From: Halichondria panicea
Lineage: Eukaryota; Porifera; Demospongiae; Suberitida; Halichondriidae
Assembly (NCBI RefSeq): GCF_963675165.1
Contig: NC_087392.1
Coordinates: 265,001 to 329,000, forward strand
DNA length: 64,000 nt
Reading direction: 5' to 3'
The position numbers were made by a program, and so were the translations under genes. The notes below the pieces were generated by a model. It had not been told where the DNA came from. It made no database searches and was given only the letters and a program-made list of their open reading frames with translations. This document shows, one piece after another, positions 42,297-52,670 of the stretch (position 1 is the stretch's first letter; every line of letters begins with the position of its first letter).

Positions 42297-45200
42297 ATGA
42301 AGTACTGCGTATGGAATGGCCAACTGGTGTCAGTCAAGGATTGCAAGCTCCTATTACAAGCTTTGAGAGAAGAGGATCATCAATGGAGCCTATCACCAGC
42401 TGCTGACCCTCTAACAATTACCAACAACTGTCTCTCCATGGCTGTATTGTTTGACTCTAGCCAGGGCCAGGCTAGACCCTTCCTCCTCACCAACCAACAT
42501 CACCACTACCAACTCATGGAGTACAATACTACCGATAATCAAAATGAACTTGCAACAAGGTATTTATTTGACTGGGACCATGAGTTGTTGTCATTGAAGC
42601 TATTGGATGGACCCTTGCTGATGCTTGCCTCCACCTCTACCCTCACTCTGGTGGACTGCAACAGTGGATCACAACAACACAATATTGCAGTAGCAGAGCT
42701 ACTCAAAGAGTCAGTGACTGTATTCAAAGCTTGGGCATTTGCTTGGTACGAGGACAGTGTGTTGGTGCTGCTGCAGCTCAGGAAAGGGGGAGGGGCTGCT
42801 CACTGGAGCAGTCTGGTGTTGCAGCAAGATGGTGGGGTGTCAGAAAGCCAGGAGTTGGTACCCTGTGAGTATGGTTGCATGGCTACTTGCATCGAGTGCT
42901 CGGAGTGTGTGTCAGTGAGTAGAGTCACAGGGGACTTTGAGGTATGTAAGAGGTTCTATGTTGGTACCAGCTACAAACAAGTGGTGGTGTTTGGAGACAG
43001 TGGTACTCTACTGTATTGTGTGACTCTGAACACTGCTCCTGCTAAAGTTGTTATATTAGAGGTAAGTGAAATACTGACATGACTCATCAATTATCTCCCT
43101 CCATTCTCTAGAGTTCTGATGAGAGCTTGTCTTTGGCTGTCCTCTCTGATAGTGACTGCATTGCTTACAAGCTGACTGACACCACCCTCAAGGTACCCCT
43201 CTCTCTCTTATCATACTGTTATACCCCCCCCCCCCTCTCAGGAGGTGGGCTGCTGGAGGAATGTGAGTGACGTTATTGCTGGCAACCTGGCTCATGTTGG
43301 ACACAGCCAGTTGCTGATACTGAAACATAACGGTGACTGCATGTGTAGTGCTTTATGATGTATTTAATAGTGTTTACAGATATACAGGGAGAACAAGACT
43401 TCATAGCAACTGATTTGAACCTCTTTTCTACTGAAGACGCTGCTGTAAGTAACACCCACCCGCCCACTCACTCGTACGTACAAGGTGTACGTACTTTGTT
43501 AGACAACAAAATATCTACATCCCGTTTATTCAATGATTTAGGGATTCTTTCGGCTGCCATAACTTAAATTCCGTAGATCCAATGTCAAATTTTTTAGGAT
43601 TTTCTGAAAGCTTAAAAAAAATTAGTTCAAATGGTGTCGTCAAAATCATATTTGAGAGATAAAAGTATTTACCAATTTGGCCATACCATGAATAATAGCC
43701 CATGGTCCAAGGCCGAAAAATGACAAATTAGGGCCCCGACAAAATTTTGGATTGTAACACATCATTTGAAAGGTCTCTTTCTAAGCTTTCAGAAAATCAT
43801 AACATTTTTGACATTGGATCAACGATACTCAAGTTAAGGCTGTTGAAAGATGTTCAACTACGTCCCGTTTCTTCAATGGTTTGGGGATTCTTTCGGCTGC
43901 CATAACTTAAATTTCGTGGATCCAATGTCAACTTTTTTGGGATTTTCTGAAAAAAATAGTTCAAATGGCATTGTCAAAAATCATATTTGAGAGATCAAAG
44001 TATTTACCAATTTGGCGATACCATGGATAATAGCCCATGGTCCAAGGCCGAAAAATGACAAATTAGGGCCCCGACAAAATTTTGGATTGTAACACATCAT
44101 TTGAAAGGTCTCTTTCTGAAAATCATAACATTTTTGACATTGGATAAAGTTCATCTGAAAGCTTAGAAAAAAATAGTTCAAATGGTGTTGTCAAAAATCA
44201 TATTTGAGGGATAAAAGTATTTACCAATTTGTAGATGGATCAAACTGATAGAGGTTCCAACACGTCACTGGCTGACACTGTGAAGGCTTTCCAGCTCAGG
44301 AAACACGTAAGAACTATGCATTCATTGATGTTGATATAGAGTAGTTTTTCAAGCCATATATTTAGTATTCATTGATCCAATTTTGAAAATATCAATCTAA
44401 ATTTTGATGGGGCCATTATTTTTCGGCCTTGGACCATGGGCTTATATAATCCATAGTATTTGGCCAAAATTGGCAAATCTGTCATCTCCCAAATATGAAC
44501 ATACATTGATGGTACCATTTGAAAGGTTCAGAAAATCGATTGGATCCACAGAATTAATTAATAGCATCTATAAAATGTGTAGTTGAAGTTTCTTCCATTC
44601 TTGTGTAGGATGGAATGGTGCAGCTGACCGAGCTGGAGGCTGAGATACAGCAGAAGACTCTCCTCATTCACTCTAGTCTGGTCTTCATGAGCTCTCTGGG
44701 GTCAACAGACGTACAGCCTCCACCCACTCACTCAGTAAGACCCTCTATCATGACCTCACACACACACACACACACTCTACAGGAGCTGATGTGTATTGTC
44801 CCCGGTGGTGGTGGTGGTGTGGGTGGTGGTGGTGTGGGGGGAGTGGCTAAGAGGAGGCAGTCACAGCTGTTAGAGGTGGGGCAAGTCTGGAAGCGTCTCG
44901 AGGATAACCAGCTAATTGTTGGAATTCTACTCAAGAATATCTCAGAACAGTACGTTTTACTATTATACGTACTGTACAATCAGTGTCTTATTTTGTACCC
45001 CCACTATAGGACGTTGTCGACGGTCCACTGCTCTCTGGTGCTCCCATGTGAGGCCACACCCACTGACTCCACCTCTCACATCCTCTGGAACAGCTCTCTT
45101 GATGCTCTCACTCCTCAAGACAATGACTTCCTCTCTCACTTCCCTTCTCCTGTCAAGCGGAGGAGACTAGAGGAAGCCCTCGGCACTGGACAGAGGGGTG

Positions 45201-46047
45201 TGACAGTAACAAGTCTTGAGCCAGGGGGGACCATGTGTGTTGTTAGCTTCGCCCCCTTGGTGTGCCGAGGGGCGGTGGGTGGGGCACTGGTGGTGTGTGT
45301 GAAGAGTGTGGAGGGTGTGTGTGCAGTGGATGTACCTGTAGAGCTCAAGATGAATGAGGTGTTGTCTCAAGAGCTGAGAGTACAAAGGTCTTGCCTGAGG
45401 TTATGGAAAGGTGTGTATATACTGTACTAGCCTCGATCCCAGGCCGCACTTGGCCTGCGAAGGAAGCTAATACTGTGTGTGTGTGTGCGTGTGTGTGTGT
45501 GTGCGTGCGTGCGTGTGCTACTGTGGCTGTTGACAGGACAAGAAGAGATGAGAGAGATGGATTGGACAGACAAGGCAGTGCAAGACCTTGCTACTCTGAT
45601 GGCTGTCAAAAGAATAACTAAGGTAGGTGTGGTCATACACTACCATACATACACATTATCTGTCCCCGTTCAGATTGGAATCACCACCCAGTACACCAGT
45701 TGGGCTCAGCTGATCTCACTCATGAGCAAGAGACTACACATTAGTTACCTGATGCTGGTTGCCACGCCCCCTATTACCCCCCAGGTAGACACTGAGGGGG
45801 GTCCACTGGACGGTGTGGCTGTGTGTGTGTGCCCCATCTCAGAGAGCACAGCCAATATGGCTATCATGTACAGGTGAGGCCAACAGCAACTTACTGTACT
45901 CCCCACCCCGTTTATGTGACGTATCCTCGGCCCCCCCCCTGTATTCTATATCATTGCATCTCTTGCAGGTCTGAGCCTCAACTATCATTGTTCCTGACTA
46001 TGTTGAAGCACACACTGCCAGTGGACATTACTATCTCTCTCAACTGA
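42297..46047 (+). CDS. FANCB: FANCB-like Fanconi anaemia core complex subunit
   Basis: Eleven exons, all in phase (2,133 nt, 710 residues), from ATG 42297 to TGA 46045. The N-terminal part looks like an irregular beta-propeller (SLKLLDGPLLMLAS, LTLVDCNSG). LKLLDGPLLML fits human FANCB LRVLNGPLILW. VIAGNLAHVGHSQLLILKHNG fits IDDFIGSGTEQVLLLFKD. VWKRLEDNQLIVGILLKNIS fits IWYRVIDDSLVVGVKTTSS. Human FANCB is about 860 residues, so this one is shorter. FANCB scaffolds FANCL and FAAP100 in the ubiquitin-ligase core that modifies FANCD2/I at interstrand crosslinks. Sequence similarity alone is modest; adjacency to MOSPD2, as in humans, strengthens the call. Intron 4 (43445-44234) is built largely of foldback repeats. 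Confidence 0.78.
43530..44234. repeat. Two to three foldback repeat copies in FANCB intron 4
   Basis: GGCTGCCATAACTTAAATTC occurs at 43551 and 43897, and AAAGTATTTACCAATTTG at 43663, 43999 and 44214. ACACATCATTTGAAAGGTCT occurs at 43757 and 44091. The last copy breaks off exactly at the acceptor TACCAATTTGTAG (44222-44234) that opens exon 5. Confidence 0.85.
44340..44570. repeat. Diverged foldback repeat in FANCB intron 5
   Basis: GATGGGGCCATTATTTTTCG, GGCCTTGGACCATGGGCTTA and GGTACCATTTGAAAGGTTCA match the dispersed family in the orientation opposite to the preceding copies. Confidence 0.7.
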
Positions 46048-46485
46048 AAACTCATTATAATCTTCAATTCTCATTATACTTTGTTTTTGTTAACTTTGTT
46101 ATTCAAGATAAAGATTTTCACAATAGACACACAAACAAACAAAAATAACACGAACAGATAAACTCATTTGACACATACAGTTATAAATAAGGGTACACAT
46201 AATTAAGGTACAAAATAGTTTTAAATAATTAGCTCCTAATTGAATCAACTGATATCTATGATTGTTGCAAGCTAACATGGGAGAGACAAAACCACACACA
46301 CACACAACTGTAAGTGAACAGTCTCTATAACGAGATCACAACATAACTCTAAAATGAATAGAATACAATAGAAATAGTTCACACACACACGTACAGGACA
46401 GGCTCTTTATTTGAGAGTTAAAACTTCAAAACGTGCTGACAAACGATGCACAGGTAATGATAACTATGTGTCTGTCTGTCGGTGG
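46048..46485. other. Convergent gap FANCB / LARP1 with LARP1 poly(A) signal
   Basis: Holds the 3' untranslated ends of both genes. AATAAA on the minus strand at 46406-46411 lies about 75 bp past the LARP1 stop. No further gene seen. Confidence 0.55.
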
Positions 46486-49400
46486 TTAGTGGCTGTGTAC
46501 ACCTGTCTTGTCCTGAGATCGTGTGGTGGCATCTCGTTTACCAGAGCCAGATCGGCTTGAATCAGAGGTGACTTTGAAGGAAGAAGTCCGCAGTGAAGAT
46601 TTCTGTAAGGAAAATATAAATACAATGATAGAGGCTAGTAACACAGAACAGTCTAGCAATGGTACATAGGCATATTGGGAAACTGGGAGCAAAATAACAA
46701 GTGTCTTCTCTCTTTCTAAGGCAGGAATTACTGTAGGTACATTCCAACCAACTCTCGAGGGAAGTGCTAATCCTGGGGCAGTTTCAAAACGAAACCACGA
46801 CATGACGGATAGCATTCATCTACCACAGAAGCAACACGTGCACCCCACAACACAGAGGGCACGCTGACGTATCTGTGGCACCACACCCCTTACTGTAGTA
46901 GTCATTGTATTCTAGAATAAGGGCCAGTGTGAACACAATGATGCAGTACATCAGTACATACATGTATGTATACATGTGAGCTTAAGGATAAGAGCAACAC
47001 TAACAATGGCACATGTTTTGATGTACATACATTGATTCTGAAGTCTTCGAGTGTTTTGTAGTTGGCCAATATCTTTGTCAATTCTTGGTCAATTGTGAAA
47101 ACTCGTTTTCCCTGCGAGAAAACAATGATTTTTATCATCATCATCAATTAAACTCTGTACTAAACATGAACATAACATAACATGAACAGGTGGGCATGTA
47201 CACACACACACAAACCATACCTTGTAATATTTGAGGAAGGCCCAGAACTTCTCTAGTCCATACAGAGAGCCAGTGGCATAGTCCTTGAGAGCCTCACTCT
47301 GGAAGTCAGCTAGTACCTCTTCTCTGAAGCGCTTCTCTAGTCCATAGCTGTAGTACCTGAAGAGACACTCCAGACCATAGCGATAGCCACTGGAAGCGTC
47401 CTCCAAAGCCAGAGAGTGGAATTCCTCATACATCTTCCTACAAGGGAAACAAAACAGGTGTAAATACAGTCCAGTATATGTGTGTATACAGGCATTGTGT
47501 ACAGAGCAGGCAATTACTTATTGAAGTGAGTTCTTAGAAAGAAGGACCAGAATCTGAAGAGAGTGTTCATCTCCTGCGACTGACCAACTCCAAGTCTCTT
47601 GCGTTCTGGATAATGAAAGATATTATTATTATTATTTTATTATTATTATTAGTGGTACCTTTGAGGCAGTTGTGTCTGTACTTGTGATACTGTTGCTGTT
47701 TGAACCCGTTAGCCTTGAGCAGCGAATGAGAGGGATGTTGGAATGTAGGGATAGAGTGGGCGGATGGTGACGTGCTGGGACTGTGTGGAGGGAGGGGGCG
47801 GTTATTGGAGTGTGTGTGTGTGGTGTGTGTGTACCTTGAGGAGGGGCCAGAAAGCGGTCGTTGTTGCGATGATGATGGGGGCTTGTGAGGGGACATAACC
47901 CAACCAACATGACTCTCAACTGGAGGGTTCTGACTGTATTTGGTCTTCTGTGTGTTCTTAGGAAACTGGGAACAAATAAAACTGTCAATACAATGCTATA
48001 ATAGTCGTAAAATAAGTGTCTTCCCTCTCTCTAAAGCAGGAATTACTGAAGGTACATTCCAACCAACTATCGAGAGAAGTGCTATCCTGGGGCAGTTTCA
48101 GAACGAAACCACCACATGACGGATAGCATTCATCTACCACAGAAGCAACACGTGCACCCCACAACACAGAGGGCACGCTGACGTATCTGTGGCACCACAG
48201 CTACATGTATATATTCTATATACATACCTTTGAGGGTGTTTCCTGTTTGTAAGGCACAGGGTAGAAGCGTGGACGCATCTTCTCCTTGCCTTCTCTTGAG
48301 GGGGTCTTGGGCGGAGTCAGGCTCTCTGTCGTGGGAGTGGGCGTGTCTTCTGTATCAAGCGAGAACACAAGGTCAGAGTCCGTCTCTGCTCCTCGTTGAC
48401 TATCAAATTCTTCCTGACTGATCACATCCACTTTATTGCGAGGCTGGAGATACAGGGAGTCAACACGCACACACCCACAATGGCTGACTTACCTTGCTAA
48501 CAGTGTGTGAAGAGTCGGACACCTCACTGTACAAATCTTGTTCGTAGTAATAGAGGCCGTCGTTGATGGCTTGTGCCAAGTCTGAAGTGATCTTAGGGCG
48601 AGAAGTGAAGTTGCTAGTTCTATCCCCCCCAGGGTGTTTGCTATCCCCCCCAGTGTGTTTGTTGCGATGATAGGCGGGAGTCTGAGTAACTATGATGATC
48701 TTGCCAATGTCTTCCTCATCCATCTCATCTTCAGACACATCAGACCTAGCGGACACACAGAGGTCAATTAGTGTACACATAAAGGTCAATTAGTGCACAC
48801 ACTCACCATGGCTGGTCTGAGAAGCTGTGCACTTTGCCCCCTAATTGGAGGTCGTCATCAAATTCAAAATCCAGCTCATCGTTCTCGTTCAGTCCATCAG
48901 AGTTTGTAGTACCACTCTGCAGGAAGTATGTGGGCAGTGTACACCACACCAATGACAATGACAATGACAATGACAATGCTATGTAGATGCACATGGAGAT
49001 AACAATTCTAAATAATACACATGCATATCCAATGCAATAATTATTATGCAATACAAAATATACCTTAGTTTCGTTTTTTAAGACTTTTTTCTTTCTCTGT
49101 ACTTCTACCCAGTCTTCTTTTATAGCCTCCTGTTGAGGGGGTTCCCCTGTAGGTACCACCTCGTTAGTGTTGGGGTCACTGGACTCTTGCGCTGACTTCT
49201 CCGACTCAGCCTATAAGAGCACATGTACTTGTGTGGCCTACACACAGCAATCAGTCTCACCACATTCTCCACTGGAGGTTGTGTCTCCTCTGGTTCCTGA
49301 GGTACTAGCTGATCCTCTGACATCATCTCTGGATCAGCGTAGCCTTCTTGAGGGTAGTACATGCCAGAGGGGGAGGCAGGCCCATCACTCTGCTCATTAG

Positions 49401-52091
49401 CACCACCTAGAGTACACACAGTGGACTGAAACTGAGCTCTAATATTTACATTATACAGTTCATTGTACAGAGGAAATAGCTTGAATATGCATATCCACAC
49501 AATATTCGCTGTTTGCTGCGTAGTGCCTGACCTGCCCATTGTAGACATTCAGTGAATAACGAGCCCTCGCTATCACGAGGGGGTAGCACTCGGAGGGCAT
49601 GGGAGAGGCCTAACAAGTGACTCTAAACCCCTCGTACCAACCGTATCAACCGTACGTACTTTAGTCACTAGCCAATACCTGTGAATATCCAGCGCTGCCA
49701 TCCAACCTTCTGTCTCAGCTTGTCTCCTGATGGGGCTAACTCAACTATTTCACTGCCATCCAGGGACTGTGTATGTGTATGTGTGCGTGTGGGGGGTTAG
49801 TACATGTATGGTGTGCTCTTGTAGCCAGGGACAATCTCTAGCTTTGTAGTTGAGAGCTCACCTCTTTGATGAGAGGGACGTCCTGTGTGAGTGCACGTAC
49901 TCTGTTGAATCGTCCAACCACATCCAGGGAAACATACCCACCTTCATCCATCTAGTGGGAGATGTCAATACAATGGCTGCACAGGTACACTTACACAAAC
50001 CTGTCTTCTCAGGAAAAAGTCCTTTTGTAAGTTTTCATCACTGAAATAGTATTCACTGCAGCCAGACAAAAAAAAAACAGTGCAATGAAATCACAGCAAA
50101 CTAGGCCAATTAAAGCTCCTCACATTTGCTTCTTGATGTACTCTTGTAGTGTACCCTCATCACGAGGTAGCAACGGTGCTGTATAATAGACTGGTGCTCC
50201 AGAGTAAGGAGCAAAGAACATGCCTCCAGCCCCACCACCACCACCACCACCTCCCCCTGTACCAGCACTGCCACCACTGCCTCCACTCATCGCCTGGTTG
50301 TAATAGGCCACTGGAGGGTACACATAGTTACCACTCTGTGGACCAGATCCTGCAGAAACAAATGCCTTCCCACACTAAACTAGACCCCAAATGCAAGTTA
50401 ACAAAAATTGCAAATATCCATGGAATGCAACTTATATAATTTTTGTGATTGGATGCTAAAGACTTATTTATCGACAGTCACTGCTAGTATTACACACACA
50501 CTCACCATGTTGATATGATCTCCAGTTTCTTCCTCTGCCACGGTACCCAGTGCCATATCCACGACCACCCTCGGGGGTCCCAGTGCCATATCCCCTACCA
50601 CCCTCAGAGGTCCCTCGGCCTTCTCCCTCCTCCCCAGACTGATTAGCCCAGCGAGGGGGGACATTGTACTTATCTCTCTCCATTCTCCACTTGCCCCTGT
50701 GATAGTCCCTGTCATCACGGTGATCGTAATGTCGTCCTCCTCTGTAGCCATCTCTGTAGCCATCTCTGTAGCCACTGTTGTTTTTGTTGTTTGAATGGTA
50801 AGCGTCTTTCTCTATTCGGCCGCCATGTTCTCGTGTCTCGTGTGGTCGTTCCCGGTAACGCCGAGGGCCCTTAGAGGGCGGAGGTCGCGAAGGCGGAGGG
50901 TCAAGGGTCAACGGTACCCACTTTTGCTTTCCAGTACCTGCAGTCAAAATGACAATGTAGCCAGAAAAATGTAGTCAATACAATAACTCATAAGCATACC
51001 CACAAAGTGTAACCAGAAATATGTAGTACATGTAATAACTTGAGCACACCCACCAATGGAGGGCTATCTAGCATAACATTTCAGTCCACATAAAAGAGCA
51101 AGGAGATTACATCACCTCTTTTTTTGCCTGCTGCATATCTCTGTTGGTCATACTCTGATAGCTCTGCAGTGTGATCAATGATCTCCCCTCCCACCTTCTC
51201 CCCTGAGTCTGGGGGTGAGGCTGTAGGGGGGGACCCATCACTCCCTCTCTTGTCCTCCCCTGTCTCACCCAGAGCAGGCCAACTACCAGACACACTCACA
51301 CCCTCCACCTTCTGTACCTCCACCTTCTGTACAGGCAGAGGAACAAACTGACACAACTATTGAGTATCTATACTTCCTTACAAGCTGACAACACTATAAC
51401 CAACAGTGAAGCTCTATGTGTATAGGTATCAGCCTCTTAAGGGAAACAGCAACCACACACTACCCAGGAACCAACATCCATATATACATGTCAGTAACTG
51501 AAACGATTCCCAAGGTAATCACTGCTGATAATAGCATCCACAGAGCTTCAATACACAGGGGCAATACGTTAACTACACAAAACACACTATCATAGCAAAA
51601 CAACTCACCTTTGGTATCTGAATGCCCTTACTAGGAGCCTCCTTCTTGGTTGGTGGTGCTGGCGGTGGTGGCTTGACTGGTTTGCTTCCTCCGGGTCCCT
51701 GTTTGCTCTCCTTGCTTTCTTTGCTAGCAGCAAGGGGGTTCCTGTTCCAGGGATTCTTACGAGGTGAGTTTTTGGGTGCACTGATTGAGGTGTGTGCTCT
51801 GTGGCCAGACGCTGCCTTTGTTGGAGTGGAGGGTGGTTTTGGGTCGGTCTTCTTTGGTGAATGTACAGAGACACTTTCAATGGCTGTCTTGGGATGGTCG
51901 GGACTCCCAGAGGGTGCTTCATTGCTCTCTGTCTTGGTGGGGGTCAGTTTGTTGCTATCACTCGGAGCTGTTAGCTCGCTCTTGTCTACTTTCTCTACGG
52001 TCATCTTAGGAGTAATTACTTTATTAACTTTGTTTTCGTTAGCGGTAATGTCTCTTGTACTAGTAGACACCTCAGAATTGACTTCTGCCAT
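46486..52091 (-). CDS. LARP1: LARP1, La-motif/DM15 5'TOP mRNA-binding protein
   Basis: Exon 1 (51609-52091) gives a low-complexity N-terminus starting [26 protein letters not shown] and an RG/RGYGTG-rich segment follow (50500-50940). The La motif lies at about 49700-50150: [42 protein letters not shown]...GGDRTSNF...[20 protein letters not shown] (48490-48740) is a LARP1 hallmark. The DM15 region is at 47040-47730: [77 protein letters not shown]. The final exon encodes a Ser-rich tail to TAA 46486. LARP1 binds the m7G cap and 5'TOP motif of ribosomal-protein mRNAs and represses them under mTORC1 control. Two introns carry copies of one 180-bp repeat. Confidence 0.95.
46700..46890. repeat. Dispersed ~180-bp repeat, copy 1 (LARP1 intron)
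   Basis: From GCAGGAATTACTGTAGGTAC to GCACGCTGACGTATCTGTGG this matches 48035-48198 with only a few differences. It contains a potential hairpin GCTA(A)TCC...GTTTC...GAAAC...GGATAGC. Confidence 0.85.
48020..48205. repeat. Dispersed ~180-bp repeat, copy 2 (LARP1 intron)
   Basis: Second copy of the element at 46700-46890, same orientation, roughly 95% alike by eye. Here the hairpin GCTATCC / GGATAGC is perfect, with an inner GTTTC / GAAAC stem. Short open frames in both copies are similar only because the DNA is duplicated. Confidence 0.85.
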
Positions 52092-52670
52092 ATTCCATTT
52101 CTTTCGTCTGTGTGTATTCCAAGTTTATATAGTAACCCTTCCAAACACTATCATTGCTTGGAAGAATGCTCTTTACTTGTGTTGGGCTTGTTTTCTGTAC
52201 TTGTGAGTTCACACCAAATATCAAACAGTTGGCTTTTTTGGTACTTCTTTGGCTCAGGTAGTCGAATAAAATACTGAAGACTTGGTTGTAGAGTGTAGAG
52301 TACTTGTCTTAGTTCGTGGGAGAGGTCAGCTAGTAGAGAGAAAGAGCTAATGGTGAGAAAAACACTACAGACTTCCCTTGCATCATTCCAGGCACATGGT
52401 TCTTAGGAACATGTGCTTTCTGGGCATGCGCAGTACGTTTAAGCGAGGTGGAACCCCTCAGGCTGCACGCTGCAGTTCTCCAAGGCAACAGCAATAGCAC
52501 CACAACAAAAAGATGGAGTTCTGATCCTCTGTACTCTGTAGACGCTTGAGGCAAACTGACTGGACTGCAGAAAAACAAACTACCCCACGGCATATTTTTA
52601 ATATCAAAGGTAAATTTTCTTTGATCGTTTTTTGCTTGCATTGACCTCCACCCCCTTTTCTGCAGCTAAA
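52092..52670. promoter_or_regulatory. Divergent promoter region LARP1 / IFT81
   Basis: 579 bp between the two start codons. A 3' splice site TGCAG at 52661-52665 precedes the IFT81 ATG by five bases, so IFT81 probably has a non-coding first exon in this interval. Nothing else is recognisable. Confidence 0.5.

Noticed and set aside
48020-48205. Box H/ACA snoRNA
   Set aside because: A hairpin and an H-box-like motif exist, but box spacing is off, no proper ACA end is seen, and it is antisense to the host gene.
51622-52206. 194-codon plus-strand ORF opposite LARP1 exon 1
   Set aside because: Low-complexity Gly/Leu shadow of the Pro/Ser/Lys-rich LARP1 N-terminus.
52632-52670. IFT81 start at 52632 (13 extra residues)
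   Set aside because: The extension runs through a 3' splice site ending at 52665; family alignment begins at the ATG at 52671.
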